From positions 1-64,000 of the forward strand of contig NZ_NKRG01000009.1 of assembly GCF_003351105.1 (NCBI RefSeq): DNA of 64,000 nucleotides, in the 5' to 3' direction. Numbering within the stretch: position 1 is the stretch's first letter; each line of letters opens with the position of its first letter. Both the position numbers and the translations under genes were made by a program. Source of the stretch: Thermosipho africanus Ob7 (GTDB taxonomy: Bacteria > Thermotogota > Thermotogae > Thermotogales > Fervidobacteriaceae). The notes beneath the pieces are model-generated. The model made no database searches, had not been told where the DNA came from, and saw only the letters and a list, made by a program, of their open reading frames with translations. Below, piece by piece: positions 35,551-45,281 of the stretch.

Positions 35551-36657
35551 ATTATTTGAAAGACGCTTATAAGCATTCCAAGTGGTATTCCAAAAATTTC
35601 TACGTATCTTAATTCTCTTCTTGCAAGTTTTAGTGTGACTTCTTCCATTTCTTCCAAAGAATAGCTTTCTATCTTTTCCTTTATTATTTCTTTGAAAGAT
35701 ATTTTTTCAAAGAATTTTTCAACTAAACAAATTATTCTATTTTCATATTTTGTAAAAATATCTACTAACAATTTTTCTATGTCTAGACCAAGATAGTTTA
35801 ATAGTTCTTTTATGTCTATTTTTCTTTCTAATATATTTGAAACTTTTTTAACTGTGAAATCAAAGATATTGCTTTTTAGGTTGTGGATAAGATTTTTAAA
35901 TTGCTCAAATGTTAAAAGATCTTCTATCTTTTTATTGTTAATCTTTTGTTTTATAATTTGCTTTAAACTGTTATAGATTTCACCTTTTTGTTGTATGTCG
36001 TTTTTAACATCATTAAAGAATTTATCAATCAATGGTTCAACAAAAGAACCTATAGGAATAAGTGGAATTTTAATTTTTGAAATTAGAAATTCTTTAACTT
36101 TTTCCTTCAAAGAATCATCTATAAAATTATCAATGTTGTTAATTAAAATCTCTGATGTGTCAATATTGAGTTCAGATAAACTTTTTTCCTTTATTAAATT
36201 CCAGAGCTTTTCCTCGTCAATTTTTTCAAAAATGGCTTTTGTTATCTTTTTTTTCTAATTCTCTGTCGTTTGTTATATTCTTTAGTGGTGGTATTACTAG
36301 TTCTTTTGAGTTTGGAAATTCAATTATAGAATTTAAAAAGTTTTCTTTGTTTTTTTCTATAAACTCACGCAATGACTTTGGATTTATAAACTCTTCTTCT
36401 ATTATCTTTGAGGTGCTATTTGCTATTTCATCCCTTTTTTTTGGGATAACTCCTTGAAGTCCAAGAATTTTTCTTTTCGGATTAAAAAGCATCCATATTG
36501 CAAGGATATTTGTAATATACCCAACAAGCCCTCCTATTGACAAAAGTCCAATTATTTTAAAGGCAAAGATATTAGAATTTGTATATATATTGTAACTTAC
36601 TATGTAAGTTAAAAGTAGAATCCAAAATAAAATATCTTTTGCAAGCTTTTTAATCAT
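35544..36657 (-). pseudogene. DUF445 membrane protein interrupted by a frameshift at an A8 run
   Basis: One DUF445-type gene split in two frames. The 5' part (36657-36226) has two membrane helices and the family stretch GGLVGYITNILAIWMLFNPKR. The 3' part (to 35544) ends in the typical hydrophobic GIPLGMLISVFQIIF. Reading through 36247-36254, where eight A stand on the coding strand, removal of one A joins the frames into a continuous protein of about 370 residues, the normal family size, with no other defect. It may be a real mutation, a sequencing error or a slippage site that still yields full-length protein. Function of the family is poorly known, with envelope-related roles suspected. Confidence 0.8.
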
Positions 36658-36724
36658 ATAATTCCTCCTTTCAAATAAATTTTAGTGTATATTTAATTTT
36701 TTTCAAGTCTTTAATGATAAAATA

Positions 36725-37468
36725 ATGTTGAAGGGAGATGAAATTATTAAATTACAAAAGTATTTGCAAATGTGTGGATTTGCAAGGCGAAAGGCGGATC
36801 AATACATAATTGCGGGTAGAGTGACAGTTAATGGAAAAGTTGTTGACAAACCTTGGTTTGATGTAAAAGATGATGATATTGTAATGCTTGATAATAAAAA
36901 ATTAAAGATAAATCAGAAATTTGAATATTACGTTCTTCATAAGCCAAAAGGCTATGCAACAACTTTATATGATCCAAAGCAGAAAAAGACAATTAAAGAA
37001 TTGATAAAACATATAAAAACACCAGTCAAGCCCGCTGGAAGGCTTGATAAAGACGCGACGGGAGTTTTGATTTTAACAAACGATGGTAAATTAATAGATA
37101 TTCTCACAAATGCAAAGTATGGAGTAAAAAAAGAATATATAGTTAAAGTTTCTGGCAGTGTAAGTTTTAATGATTTGTTGAAGTTAAAGAAAGGAATATA
37201 CGATGAAAGGGATTTTTTAAAACTTGAATATTTCGATATTTTAGAAAAAGGTTTTGATTATTCAATTATAAAAGTAGTGCTTATTAAAGGTAAAAAACAT
37301 GAGATAAAGAGACTTTTTAAATCAATAGGTCATAAAGTGCTTGAGCTAAAAAGGATAGCACATGGACCTATATCTATTTCAATTGTTCCAAATGAAGGAG
37401 ATTTAACTAAATTAAAGGGAAAAGATCTAGAAAGACTTTTAAAGCTAAAAAAGGGGGAGGAAAAATAA
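36725..37468 (+). CDS. RsuA/RluB-family pseudouridine synthase
   Basis: Cytoplasmic rRNA-modifying enzyme, about 240 residues. An N-terminal S4 RNA-binding domain (KLQKYLQMCGFARRKADQYIIAGRVTVNG) is followed by the catalytic domain with GRLDKDATGVLILTNDG, which holds the catalytic Asp, and KKEYIVKVSG. The start is uncertain. ATG 36725 has no ribosome site and may lie upstream of the transcript start if TAAAAT at 36717-36722 is the -10. AAGGGAG at 36731-36737 points to the in-frame ATT at 36743 or 36746, giving the usual family start just before KLQKYL. The stop abuts galE. Confidence 0.88.
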   Translation: MLKGDEIIKLQKYLQMCGFARRKADQYIIAGRVTVNGKVVDKPWFDVKDDDIVMLDNKKLKINQKFEYYVLHKPKGYATTLYDPKQKKTIKELIKHIKTPVKPAGRLDKDATGVLILTNDGKLIDILTNAKYGVKKEYIVKVSGSVSFNDLLKLKKGIYDERDFLKLEYFDILEKGFDYSIIKVVLIKGKKHEIKRLFKSIGHKVLELKRIAHGPISISIVPNEGDLTKLKGKDLERLLKLKKGEEK

Positions 37469-38443
37469 ATGACAGTACTAGTTGCAGGTGGAGCAGGCTA
37501 CATAGGTTCACACGTTTGTAAGATGTTAAGAGAAAGGGGATATGATGTTGTAGTAATTGATAATCTTTCTCATGGGTATAAAAGTTTTACAAGGTATGGA
37601 GAATTTGTTCTTGGAGATATTTCAGATGAAAATTTATTGGACCTTGTATTTAAGACGTATAAAATAGATGCGGTAATGCATTTTTGTGCATATATAGAAG
37701 TGGGAGAGTCTGTTGTTGATCCTAATAAATATTACCAAAACAACGTTTCAAATACTCTTACTTTATTAAATTCAATGTTAAAGCATGATGTTAAGTACTT
37801 TATTTTTTCTTCTACTGCTGCTGTATATGGAATGCCACAAAGAATACCAATTAAAGAGGATGATCCAAAAATGCCAATTAATCCATATGGTAAAAGTAAA
37901 TATATGGTTGAACAGATCTTGGATGATTTTGATAGAGCATACGGTTTAAAAAGTATAAGGTTTAGATATTTTAACGCAGCGGGTGCAGATGAATCATTAG
38001 AAATTGGAGAAGCCCATGAACCAGAGACTCACCTAATTCCTTTAATTTTAGATGCTGCACTTTCTGTAAGAGATAGTATAAAGATTTTTGGAACGGACTA
38101 TGAAACAAAAGATGGAACTTGTATAAGGGATTTTGTTCATGTAAATGACTTGGCCGATGCACACATTAAAGGCCTTGAGTATTTGATTAGTGAAAAGAAA
38201 ACCGATTATTTTAATCTTGGAAGTGGTTCTGGATTCTCAGTTCGTGAAGTTATTGAAAAAGTAAAAGAAGTTACAAACGTAGATTTTAAAGTTGAAGAAG
38301 TTGATAGAAGACCAGGAGATCCAGCATACCTTATTGCAGACAACACAAAAGCAAGAAAAATACTTGGATGGGAGCCAAAATACGATCTTGAAAAGATTAT
38401 TCAAACTGCATGGAATTGGCATAAAGTTTTAAGGAAAAAGTGA
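37469..38443 (+). CDS. galE: UDP-glucose 4-epimerase
   Basis: 324-residue NAD-dependent epimerase interconverting UDP-glucose and UDP-galactose. The Rossmann motif is GGAGYIGSH at residues 7-15, the catalytic Ser/Thr is in IFSSTAAVYG and YGKSK supplies the Tyr-Lys pair. FRYFNAAGA and RPGDPAYLIAD are diagnostic. ATG immediately follows the pseudouridine synthase stop, with GGGGGAGG upstream. It supplies galactosyl donors for envelope glycans or feeds galactose into glycolysis. Confidence 0.92.
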   Translation: MTVLVAGGAGYIGSHVCKMLRERGYDVVVIDNLSHGYKSFTRYGEFVLGDISDENLLDLVFKTYKIDAVMHFCAYIEVGESVVDPNKYYQNNVSNTLTLLNSMLKHDVKYFIFSSTAAVYGMPQRIPIKEDDPKMPINPYGKSKYMVEQILDDFDRAYGLKSIRFRYFNAAGADESLEIGEAHEPETHLIPLILDAALSVRDSIKIFGTDYETKDGTCIRDFVHVNDLADAHIKGLEYLISEKKTDYFNLGSGSGFSVREVIEKVKEVTNVDFKVEEVDRRPGDPAYLIADNTKARKILGWEPKYDLEKIIQTAWNWHKVLRKK

Positions 38444-38453
38444 GGCGATATTT

Positions 38454-41400
38454 ATGTCTGTATTAGAAGAAATTAGAAAGGATATAAATAAAAATTATTT
38501 TATATCCGCATCAGCAGGAACTGGAAAGACATTTACAATAACAAATTATTATGTGGAGATACTGAAAAAATATGAAAAAGAAAATTATCCAGAGATAGTT
38601 GATGAAATTGTAGTTGTTACTTTTACAAGAAAAGCGGCAGCAGAAATGAAAGAAAGGATTGTGAAACTTGTCAACGAAGAATTTTCACAGTCTAAAAATA
38701 AAGAGTATTGGTCAAAAGTGAAAAATAATTTGTCAAGAGCCATAATCTCTACAATAGATAGTTTTTGCCAGAGAATTTTAAGAGAGGAAAATATTAATGC
38801 AAAGATTGATCCAAGCTTTTCTATAATAAGCAATGCAAAGATGGAAAAATACATTGAAAGAGCTGTTTTTTTAACGTTGAGATATGTATTTCAGTTGTTT
38901 GATTTTGATGAAGTTAGTATAACTTGCAATATACCTAGTGAAAGAAAAAAGCAGATTAAAAATTATCTTGAAATTTTAAAAAGATACAAAGATGAGATAA
39001 GAAAATTGTTTGTAAATGAATATAAAGATCTTAACAAATTTATGGAAACTTTGAAAGATGTTCTTAAACATTGGAGAGCTGAGATGAAAAGGGCCTCTGT
39101 GCCTGAAAAGTTGTTTAGTATTGATGAAATAAGGTCAAAGAGTCTTGAAGTATTTAAGTACATGCTTCTTATTTCAAAAGAGATATATGAAGGATATACA
39201 ATAGATAATTTTGAATTTGATTTTAAGGCGGTCCTAGAAAAGACATTGGATTTTCTTGAACAAGATGAGATGAGAAAAAAATATCAAAAGAAATTTAAGT
39301 ACATCATTGTTGATGAATTTCAGGATACAAATTATCTACAAAAAGAGCTTTTTGATAAACTTCATGGGGAGGATAATTATTTATTCTATGTTGGTGATAG
39401 AAAACAATCAATTTATAGGTTCAGAAATGCAGATGTCTCTGTGTTTTTAGAAACTCAAAATGAATTTGAAAAGCGTGGAGAAAAAGTCCTTGCACTCAAG
39501 GAAAATTACAGATCTAATTATATCTTAGTAAAATACTTTAACTTTATATCCGAAAAAAAGATATTTAGCAAGACTATAATAAAAAATTCTAAAAATGAGG
39601 AAGTAGATGAATTTGAAGTGTTTAAGACGATCTCTCCAGATTTATACAACAAACTTTGGTATAACAAAGAATTTGATGAATCAATTCCTATGAGAGTATA
39701 TGATGGAGAGATTCCAGCTTTAAAGGATAAAAATTCAAGAATAAAATACGTGTTGGTTGATAATGGTGGTAAAAATAAAAAAGAAAGAGAAAAAAGTGAA
39801 GCATTGGTTGCAGCGTATATAATAAAAAATCTTGTTGGTAAAACTATGACTGTAAAAGAAAAAGATAATTATGTAAAGAGAAAGATAAAGTATTCAGATT
39901 TTGTTATTCTTAGATCAACTCTTAGTAATCAAGAAGAGGTATACAAGAATGTTTTTAAAAAATTTAATATTCCACTTCACGTTGTTTCAAGCAAAGGTTT
40001 TTTCGAAAGGCTTGAAATAAAGGCGCTTTTAAATGCTTTGTATGCTGTACAAAACCCAAATAATGATTTTTACTTTACACAATTTTTCTTTTCACCACTG
40101 GTTCTTGGAAAGTTTGGAGATTATGTAAAGATTGTTTCAAAAAATACTCAATTAAAAAAAGAGGGAATTTCAGATGAATCTCTTTTTCAAACAGCTAAAA
40201 AGATTAAATTTGATGATGAAAAAGTAAATAAAGCAATTGAAGTGCTAGCGAAATACTCACAACTTAAATACTTTATTAGGCCTGCTGAAGTTTTAAAAGG
40301 GCTTGTAAGAGAGCTAAACTACTTTGAAAAACTAGTCTATTTTGAAGATTTTCAAAACGCAATATTAAATGTAAAAAAGCTTATTTTAGATGCATCAGCT
40401 ATTGATCAGATGGCAGAATCGTTTTCACAACTTGTAAAGTTAATTGAAAAACTTTCTTTGGAGAATGAATCTGAAGCAGCAACGGAAGATGAAAATTCAG
40501 ATAGTGTAAAACTTATGACAATACATGCATCAAAGGGACTTGAATTTAAGATAGTGATTTTGGGGGATATTTATTCAGAAGAGAAAAAATCTAATAGAAA
40601 TGTAATGTTTTCAAAGGAAAGAGAAACGACATATTACATTTTAAGAAAATTTTTTGATGATTTAAAACAAGAAACAAAGCATGATGAAAGAATCTTTGAG
40701 GCAATAAAGGAATTTTACAAAGATGGAGTATACGACAAAACAGAAGATAGAAGAAAGCTGTATGTTGCTATTACAAGAGCCTCTGAAATGTTTATACCGA
40801 TTATATTTAAGGACTCTAAAGATAATACATTGGCAAATTATCTGAAACTTTCAGATCAGGAAAAAGAAGAATTAAAGGGGTTAATTGGTGATTTTGAGGA
40901 AGTAGAAATTGACGTTGAAAAAGATATAAATTTTGATGAAGAAAGTACAAAGCAAGTATTTGAAAAGAAGGATATACCGCAAGTGCACCTTAAAGACTTA
41001 AATGGACTGGCGTATAAGTCTTATATTTCACCGACTACTTTGTATGGATATCTTGGAAATGAGAAAGAGGCAAAAGAAGAAGATATTTTACTTTTATTTG
41101 ATGAAAAAACTTCTGAAGGTTCAGATATACACAGAAAACTTTCTTCGGTAAATACTATTTCTCAATTAAGATACCTTGAAGAGGAAAAGATTTTAAAAGT
41201 GAAAATTTCAGATAAGTTGGAATCACTTTTTAAAGGAGCAAATGTTATTTCTGAATGGAGAGTTGTAAAGCCATTTTTTGTAAATGATAGAAGATACATG
41301 CTTTTTGGAATTCCTGATAAGGTTTTATTTAAAGGCAATAAGATATATGTTCTTGATTTTAAAAACGTTGACTTTAAAAATTCAAAAAATATTGAAAAAT

Positions 41401-41579
41401 ACAAATTTCAAATAAAGTTTTATATGTATCTTTTAAGAGATTTTGGCGCACCAGAAAAAGGATATATTATTTCTACAAAAACGGGAGAATTTATAGAAGT
41501 TAGCCTTGAAGAAAATTTTGAAGAAAAAATAAAAGCTGCAATTGAAAATTTTGAATCTTGCAAGAAGGTGAAAGCATGA
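38454..41579 (+). CDS. addA: AddA/RecB-like UvrD-type helicase-nuclease
   Basis: 1041-residue ATP-dependent exonuclease subunit for double-strand break repair. Helicase motif I is ISASAGTGKTFT at residues 17-28, motif II VDEFQDTN near 283, motif III VGDRKQSIYRFR, motif V KLMTIHASKGLEFKIV and motif VI KLYVAITRASE. The C-terminal PD-(D/E)xK nuclease has YVLDFKNVDF with the Asp-Lys pair near residue 970. It is smaller than B. subtilis AddA (about 1230). It overlaps addB by four bases (ATGA), as expected for a heterodimer. Confidence 0.88.
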   Translation: MSVLEEIRKDINKNYFISASAGTGKTFTITNYYVEILKKYEKENYPEIVDEIVVVTFTRKAAAEMKERIVKLVNEEFSQSKNKEYWSKVKNNLSRAIISTIDSFCQRILREENINAKIDPSFSIISNAKMEKYIERAVFLTLRYVFQLFDFDEVSITCNIPSERKKQIKNYLEILKRYKDEIRKLFVNEYKDLNKFMETLKDVLKHWRAEMKRASVPEKLFSIDEIRSKSLEVFKYMLLISKEIYEGYTIDNFEFDFKAVLEKTLDFLEQDEMRKKYQKKFKYIIVDEFQDTNYLQKELFDKLHGEDNYLFYVGDRKQSIYRFRNADVSVFLETQNEFEKRGEKVLALKENYRSNYILVKYFNFISEKKIFSKTIIKNSKNEEVDEFEVFKTISPDLYNKLWYNKEFDESIPMRVYDGEIPALKDKNSRIKYVLVDNGGKNKKEREKSEALVAAYIIKNLVGKTMTVKEKDNYVKRKIKYSDFVILRSTLSNQEEVYKNVFKKFNIPLHVVSSKGFFERLEIKALLNALYAVQNPNNDFYFTQFFFSPLVLGKFGDYVKIVSKNTQLKKEGISDESLFQTAKKIKFDDEKVNKAIEVLAKYSQLKYFIRPAEVLKGLVRELNYFEKLVYFEDFQNAILNVKKLILDASAIDQMAESFSQLVKLIEKLSLENESEAATEDENSDSVKLMTIHASKGLEFKIVILGDIYSEEKKSNRNVMFSKERETTYYILRKFFDDLKQETKHDERIFEAIKEFYKDGVYDKTEDRRKLYVAITRASEMFIPIIFKDSKDNTLANYLKLSDQEKEELKGLIGDFEEVEIDVEKDINFDEESTKQVFEKKDIPQVHLKDLNGLAYKSYISPTTLYGYLGNEKEAKEEDILLLFDEKTSEGSDIHRKLSSVNTISQLRYLEEEKILKVKISDKLESLFKGANVISEWRVVKPFFVNDRRYMLFGIPDKVLFKGNKIYVLDFKNVDFKNSKNIEKYKFQIKFYMYLLRDFGAPEKGYIISTKTGEFIEVSLEENFEEKIKAAIENFESCKKVKA

Positions 41580-44500
41580 AAAAGGCCATAGTTGTTAATA
41601 TAGATAAGGGTCATTTTGATTATATGGCTAATGAAATGCTAAATTATTATGATCCATTTTCATTTTTATTCATTGGCCCCACCGGATATTATGTTAGACA
41701 GATATCAGATAAATTTTCTCAGAAATTTGGTAAAGCTATTAACAGAGATGCTTTTAGAGTTATAAATCAGTACGTTGTAGAAACCCTTCTTAGAAATAAT
41801 ATGGATGCGGTATTCTTTGATAGGGATTTCTTTAAAGCTTTTATAGCACAAAAGATAGAAGAGTATGAAAATTCAGCCATTGATGATGATAGTTACAGAG
41901 AGTTTATAAAAATTGTTTCAAAGTCAAAGGGAATTTTAGAATACATTCTTGATTTATTTGAAAAGGCATGGGAAATGCGAAACTCAACTTTTGAAAAATT
42001 ACCGCCCTATTATATGGAGATTAATGAGCTTTTAAATGTTGAAAGTAACGTTTCAAGACTTGTTAATGAGTTGTTAAAGGATATAAGTTTAACTCTTCAA
42101 AAGAGTGAAATAGTATATGACTCAATTACTTCGTATAAATGGTACGTTGAAAATGCAAAGTTTGTTGAATCAAAACGAAAAACACTTGTTGTAAGTGGTT
42201 TTTTTGATATAACACCTATCTTGAGACAGGTTTTAAAGGAAATGTTTAATCATTTTGAAGATGTTTATTTTTATGTATGGAGAAAAATAGATGATAGAGC
42301 TTTTAGTCAACTTGATATGATATATGAATTTTTAATCGAAAATGGATTTGAGATTGAAGATTGGAAAACAGAAAAATTAAATTTAAAGGAGAAAACAGAA
42401 GTAGTTGGATACAAGAATGTTATAAGTGAAATTGTTAATGTTAGTGGAAAAGTGAAAAAACTGATTCTTTCCGGGGTAAATCCTTCCGATATTGCTATAG
42501 TTGCTCCTAATATTCAAATAGCAAAACAAATTGCAGAAAAATTAGATGAAATGAAAGTTCCATTTAATCTTTCGATGAATGTAAAACTTTCAGAGAGTAA
42601 AGTAGTTAAGATGATTCTACAACCATTTAAGACAAAATATTTCGGGTATGATTTAGAAAATATCTTTGCAACTTTAGAAACACCATTTGTAGATACATTA
42701 GGGCTTACAATGGATGAAATTGAATCATTGTTTAAGGAATTTTCTATTGAAGAGGGAGATTTTTCAAAAAGTATAATAGAAAAAATAAATGAAAGAATTA
42801 AAGAATTGGAAAATGTTGAAGATGAAGATGTAATGCAGCAAGTAGAAGAAAAGAAAGAAGAGTATTTAAAGTTTTCAAAGGTATTAGAGAATTTATTTGG
42901 TTTGTTTGAAGAGATAGATAAAAATATAAATGGTGATTTTCTTGTCTTTCTTAAAAAATTTATTAAAGAAAAATTTTTGGATAAATTTGAGGTTTTTAAT
43001 AATGAGGAATATATAAGCATAATCCAAGAGGAAATTAGTGCTCTGTACAAATTTTCTGAAGTTATAGATAACCTCTTGCAGTACAACATGGGTAAAACCT
43101 CGTGGAGGAATATGTTTAAAATTTTAACAAGTATTGTAAATGCTGAAAACTACAGGCTTTCTCCAAGAAAGGAAAATGCAGTTGATATAGTGGATGTTCA
43201 AATTGCCCGATTTGTAGAAAAAGAATACAAATTCTTTGTAAGTGCGGTAGATGGTGTTTATCCTAGCTTTAATGTTAATCCGCTTATCTTGCAAACACTT
43301 TCAGAACCAAACAAATTGAAATCTTTTAATGAAGAAGTAGAAAGGCGAAATTTTGTACTTTCACTTATATTTTCTTCTCATAACTATATTTCGTATCCTA
43401 AGGCTACACTCTCAGGTGATCCTGTTGTCCCATCTATATACGCAGCAGAATTTGGAGAAATTAAAGAAGAAAGTGATGAAAGATATATTTTGATTGATCC
43501 AGAGATGATCTTTTCTGAAGAGGATAAAAGGATATATGAGGCATATTTTGGAGAAAATAAATTGATATTAAATGAAAAATTTAAAAGTGATGCGGAGATA
43601 AAAAGGTTAAGTCATAGCAGAATTTCAGATTATGTAAGCTGTCCATTATATTATTATTTTAAACATGTTGCAGGAATAAGGTATTATAGCCAAGATAAAT
43701 CAAATCTTTATAAAGGAATATTGTATCATAGGGTGCTGAAAAATTACTTTGAAAAAGAGATTTCATTTAATAAAGAAAAGATAAAAAATTATGTAGAAGA
43801 AGCATATGATGAAATATATAAAGAGGAATTTGATAGGTATAAAATTCCAAGAGAAATAAATATAGAAGAGTTTACTCAAAAATTAGAAGAATTTATCGAA
43901 GGACTTTTCAGTGAAAGTTATCTAAAGATTGGAAGAAAAATTTTAGAGATTAAGGCAATAAAGTCTTTGGAAGAGGTGTATAAGACTCATAGTTTATTTA
44001 ATAGAACTGTGGAGTTTGAAGCAAGGATTGATAGGATAGATGAACTTAAAGAAAATTATACAAATTTTGTTGGTAAAAAAAGTTCTGAAGTTAGTGATAA
44101 TATGGAAAAAATTGACAAAAAAGCTTATGCAATAGTTGATTATAAAACAAAAGTTATCGATTATAAATTAATTGAACAATTATTATTGTATGATTATGTA
44201 ATAAGAGAAAATAAAGGTTCTTATATTAGCCTAGGTGAAGCAGATTTTGATACTTATCTAGTATTTTTAGGTATAGATGATAAAAAATCTTACTTTTTAA
44301 AGAGAGAAGACAATAGTTTGTATATTAAAAGAAAAGGTAAGGCAGCTGGCTTTGATAAAGTAGATTATAGCTTTTTTAAAGAGTGGGTAGAAAGTATATT
44401 GGATAAGATTCTTTCTGGCGAATTTAAACCAATTTTTGTAGAAAGAGAATTAGAACCATTTTTGAATTATTTGGTAAAGAATAATTTTGAAGTTAATACA

Positions 44501-44596
44501 AGTAAAGAAAAAACATGTACAGGGTATTATAAGTGCGAATATTCTGAGGCTTGTGGGGGATTTGAAGTATATAAAGATATAAAATTAGCCAAGTAG
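41576..44596 (+). CDS. addB: AddB-like helicase-nuclease with Fe-S staple
   Basis: 1006 residues from ATG 41576 (AAGGTG upstream); an earlier in-frame ATG exists at 41558. The N-terminal part is a diverged, probably inactive helicase; a Walker-A-like GPTGYYVRQ is degenerate. The C-terminal nuclease has AYAIVDYKTKV as the Asp-x-Lys core. One Cys in ISDYVSCPLYYYFKHVAG and three in CTGYYKCEYSEAC near the end form the four-Cys iron-sulfur staple typical of AddB and Cas4-type nucleases. It pairs with the AddA-like protein; low sequence conservation is normal for AddB. Confidence 0.83.
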   Translation: MKKAIVVNIDKGHFDYMANEMLNYYDPFSFLFIGPTGYYVRQISDKFSQKFGKAINRDAFRVINQYVVETLLRNNMDAVFFDRDFFKAFIAQKIEEYENSAIDDDSYREFIKIVSKSKGILEYILDLFEKAWEMRNSTFEKLPPYYMEINELLNVESNVSRLVNELLKDISLTLQKSEIVYDSITSYKWYVENAKFVESKRKTLVVSGFFDITPILRQVLKEMFNHFEDVYFYVWRKIDDRAFSQLDMIYEFLIENGFEIEDWKTEKLNLKEKTEVVGYKNVISEIVNVSGKVKKLILSGVNPSDIAIVAPNIQIAKQIAEKLDEMKVPFNLSMNVKLSESKVVKMILQPFKTKYFGYDLENIFATLETPFVDTLGLTMDEIESLFKEFSIEEGDFSKSIIEKINERIKELENVEDEDVMQQVEEKKEEYLKFSKVLENLFGLFEEIDKNINGDFLVFLKKFIKEKFLDKFEVFNNEEYISIIQEEISALYKFSEVIDNLLQYNMGKTSWRNMFKILTSIVNAENYRLSPRKENAVDIVDVQIARFVEKEYKFFVSAVDGVYPSFNVNPLILQTLSEPNKLKSFNEEVERRNFVLSLIFSSHNYISYPKATLSGDPVVPSIYAAEFGEIKEESDERYILIDPEMIFSEEDKRIYEAYFGENKLILNEKFKSDAEIKRLSHSRISDYVSCPLYYYFKHVAGIRYYSQDKSNLYKGILYHRVLKNYFEKEISFNKEKIKNYVEEAYDEIYKEEFDRYKIPREINIEEFTQKLEEFIEGLFSESYLKIGRKILEIKAIKSLEEVYKTHSLFNRTVEFEARIDRIDELKENYTNFVGKKSSEVSDNMEKIDKKAYAIVDYKTKVIDYKLIEQLLLYDYVIRENKGSYISLGEADFDTYLVFLGIDDKKSYFLKREDNSLYIKRKGKAAGFDKVDYSFFKEWVESILDKILSGEFKPIFVERELEPFLNYLVKNNFEVNTSKEKTCTGYYKCEYSEACGGFEVYKDIKLAK

Positions 44597-44641
44597 TTTT
44601 TTTCTTTATTGTTAACAAAAAAGCACAAAAAAATTAAATTA

Positions 44642-44688
44642 TTGTTGTTTATGTGTTTTGTTGTTATAATTTAATGTAACAGTTACAT
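44642..44688 (+). promoter_or_regulatory. Promoter with palindromic operator before gene 44707
   Basis: TTGTTG (44642-44647), 17 bases, TATAAT (44665-44670), followed at once by the perfect palindrome ATGTAAC-A-GTTACAT (44674-44688) over the expected transcription start. The position fits a repressor site; the regulator is unknown. Confidence 0.6.
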
Positions 44689-44706
44689 ATAATAGGGGGG
44701 GTATAA

Positions 44707-45258
44707 ATGGAAGAACTTTTATGTGCGGAAAATGTTGCAAGAATTATTACAAGGCTTAAACCTATTGATTTTAAGTATGAGGAGCAATATAAGAACTTTT
44801 TTGACGTAATAAACATTTATCTTACAACAAAAGATGAGGAACTTGCAAGATACATTCTTGATGAAGAATTTGAAGACTTATTTGAAATTTTTAAAAAAAT
44901 TATTTGTAAAACGAAATTTTTTAATTTTATAAATCCGACAAAAAGGGTATTTTATAAAACATTTGATATTGGTGAGAGAAAAGTGAAGATATACTTGAAT
45001 ACTCATTTTCATGTAAAACACAGAAATAAAGTCTTTTATTATTACATACTACCTGATATGAGAGAATGGAATGAAAAGACTTTAAAACATTTTCATAGGC
45101 TGGGTAATGATATATTAAATAGTAATCTTCCGCCTGATCAATCAGAATTTAGGATAGTAAATGTTATTAAGGGAAAGATTATTAAAGGTTGTAATGTGAG
45201 CTATAAGTATCATAGGGCGATTTCATCAGTTGTATATGAATCTTTTTCTAATGTCTGA
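44707..45258 (+). CDS. Hypothetical protein, unknown function
   Basis: 183-residue protein I do not recognise. ATG 44707 follows a seven-G ribosome site. No signal peptide or membrane helix. It is rich in aromatic residues and Lys, with a two-part look: a helical N-terminal half (EEQYKNFFDVINIYLTTKDEELARYIL) and a half with beta character (KVKIYLNTHFHVKHRNKVFYYYILPDM, RIVNVIKGKIIKGCNVSYKYH). Several His (HFHVKH, HFHR) could bind metal. It has a strong promoter with a palindrome at the start site and is followed 23 bases later by degV. Confidence 0.7.
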   Translation: MEELLCAENVARIITRLKPIDFKYEEQYKNFFDVINIYLTTKDEELARYILDEEFEDLFEIFKKIICKTKFFNFINPTKRVFYKTFDIGERKVKIYLNTHFHVKHRNKVFYYYILPDMREWNEKTLKHFHRLGNDILNSNLPPDQSEFRIVNVIKGKIIKGCNVSYKYHRAISSVVYESFSNV

Positions 45259-45281
45259 GAGATAGAAAGTAGGTGAATTTT

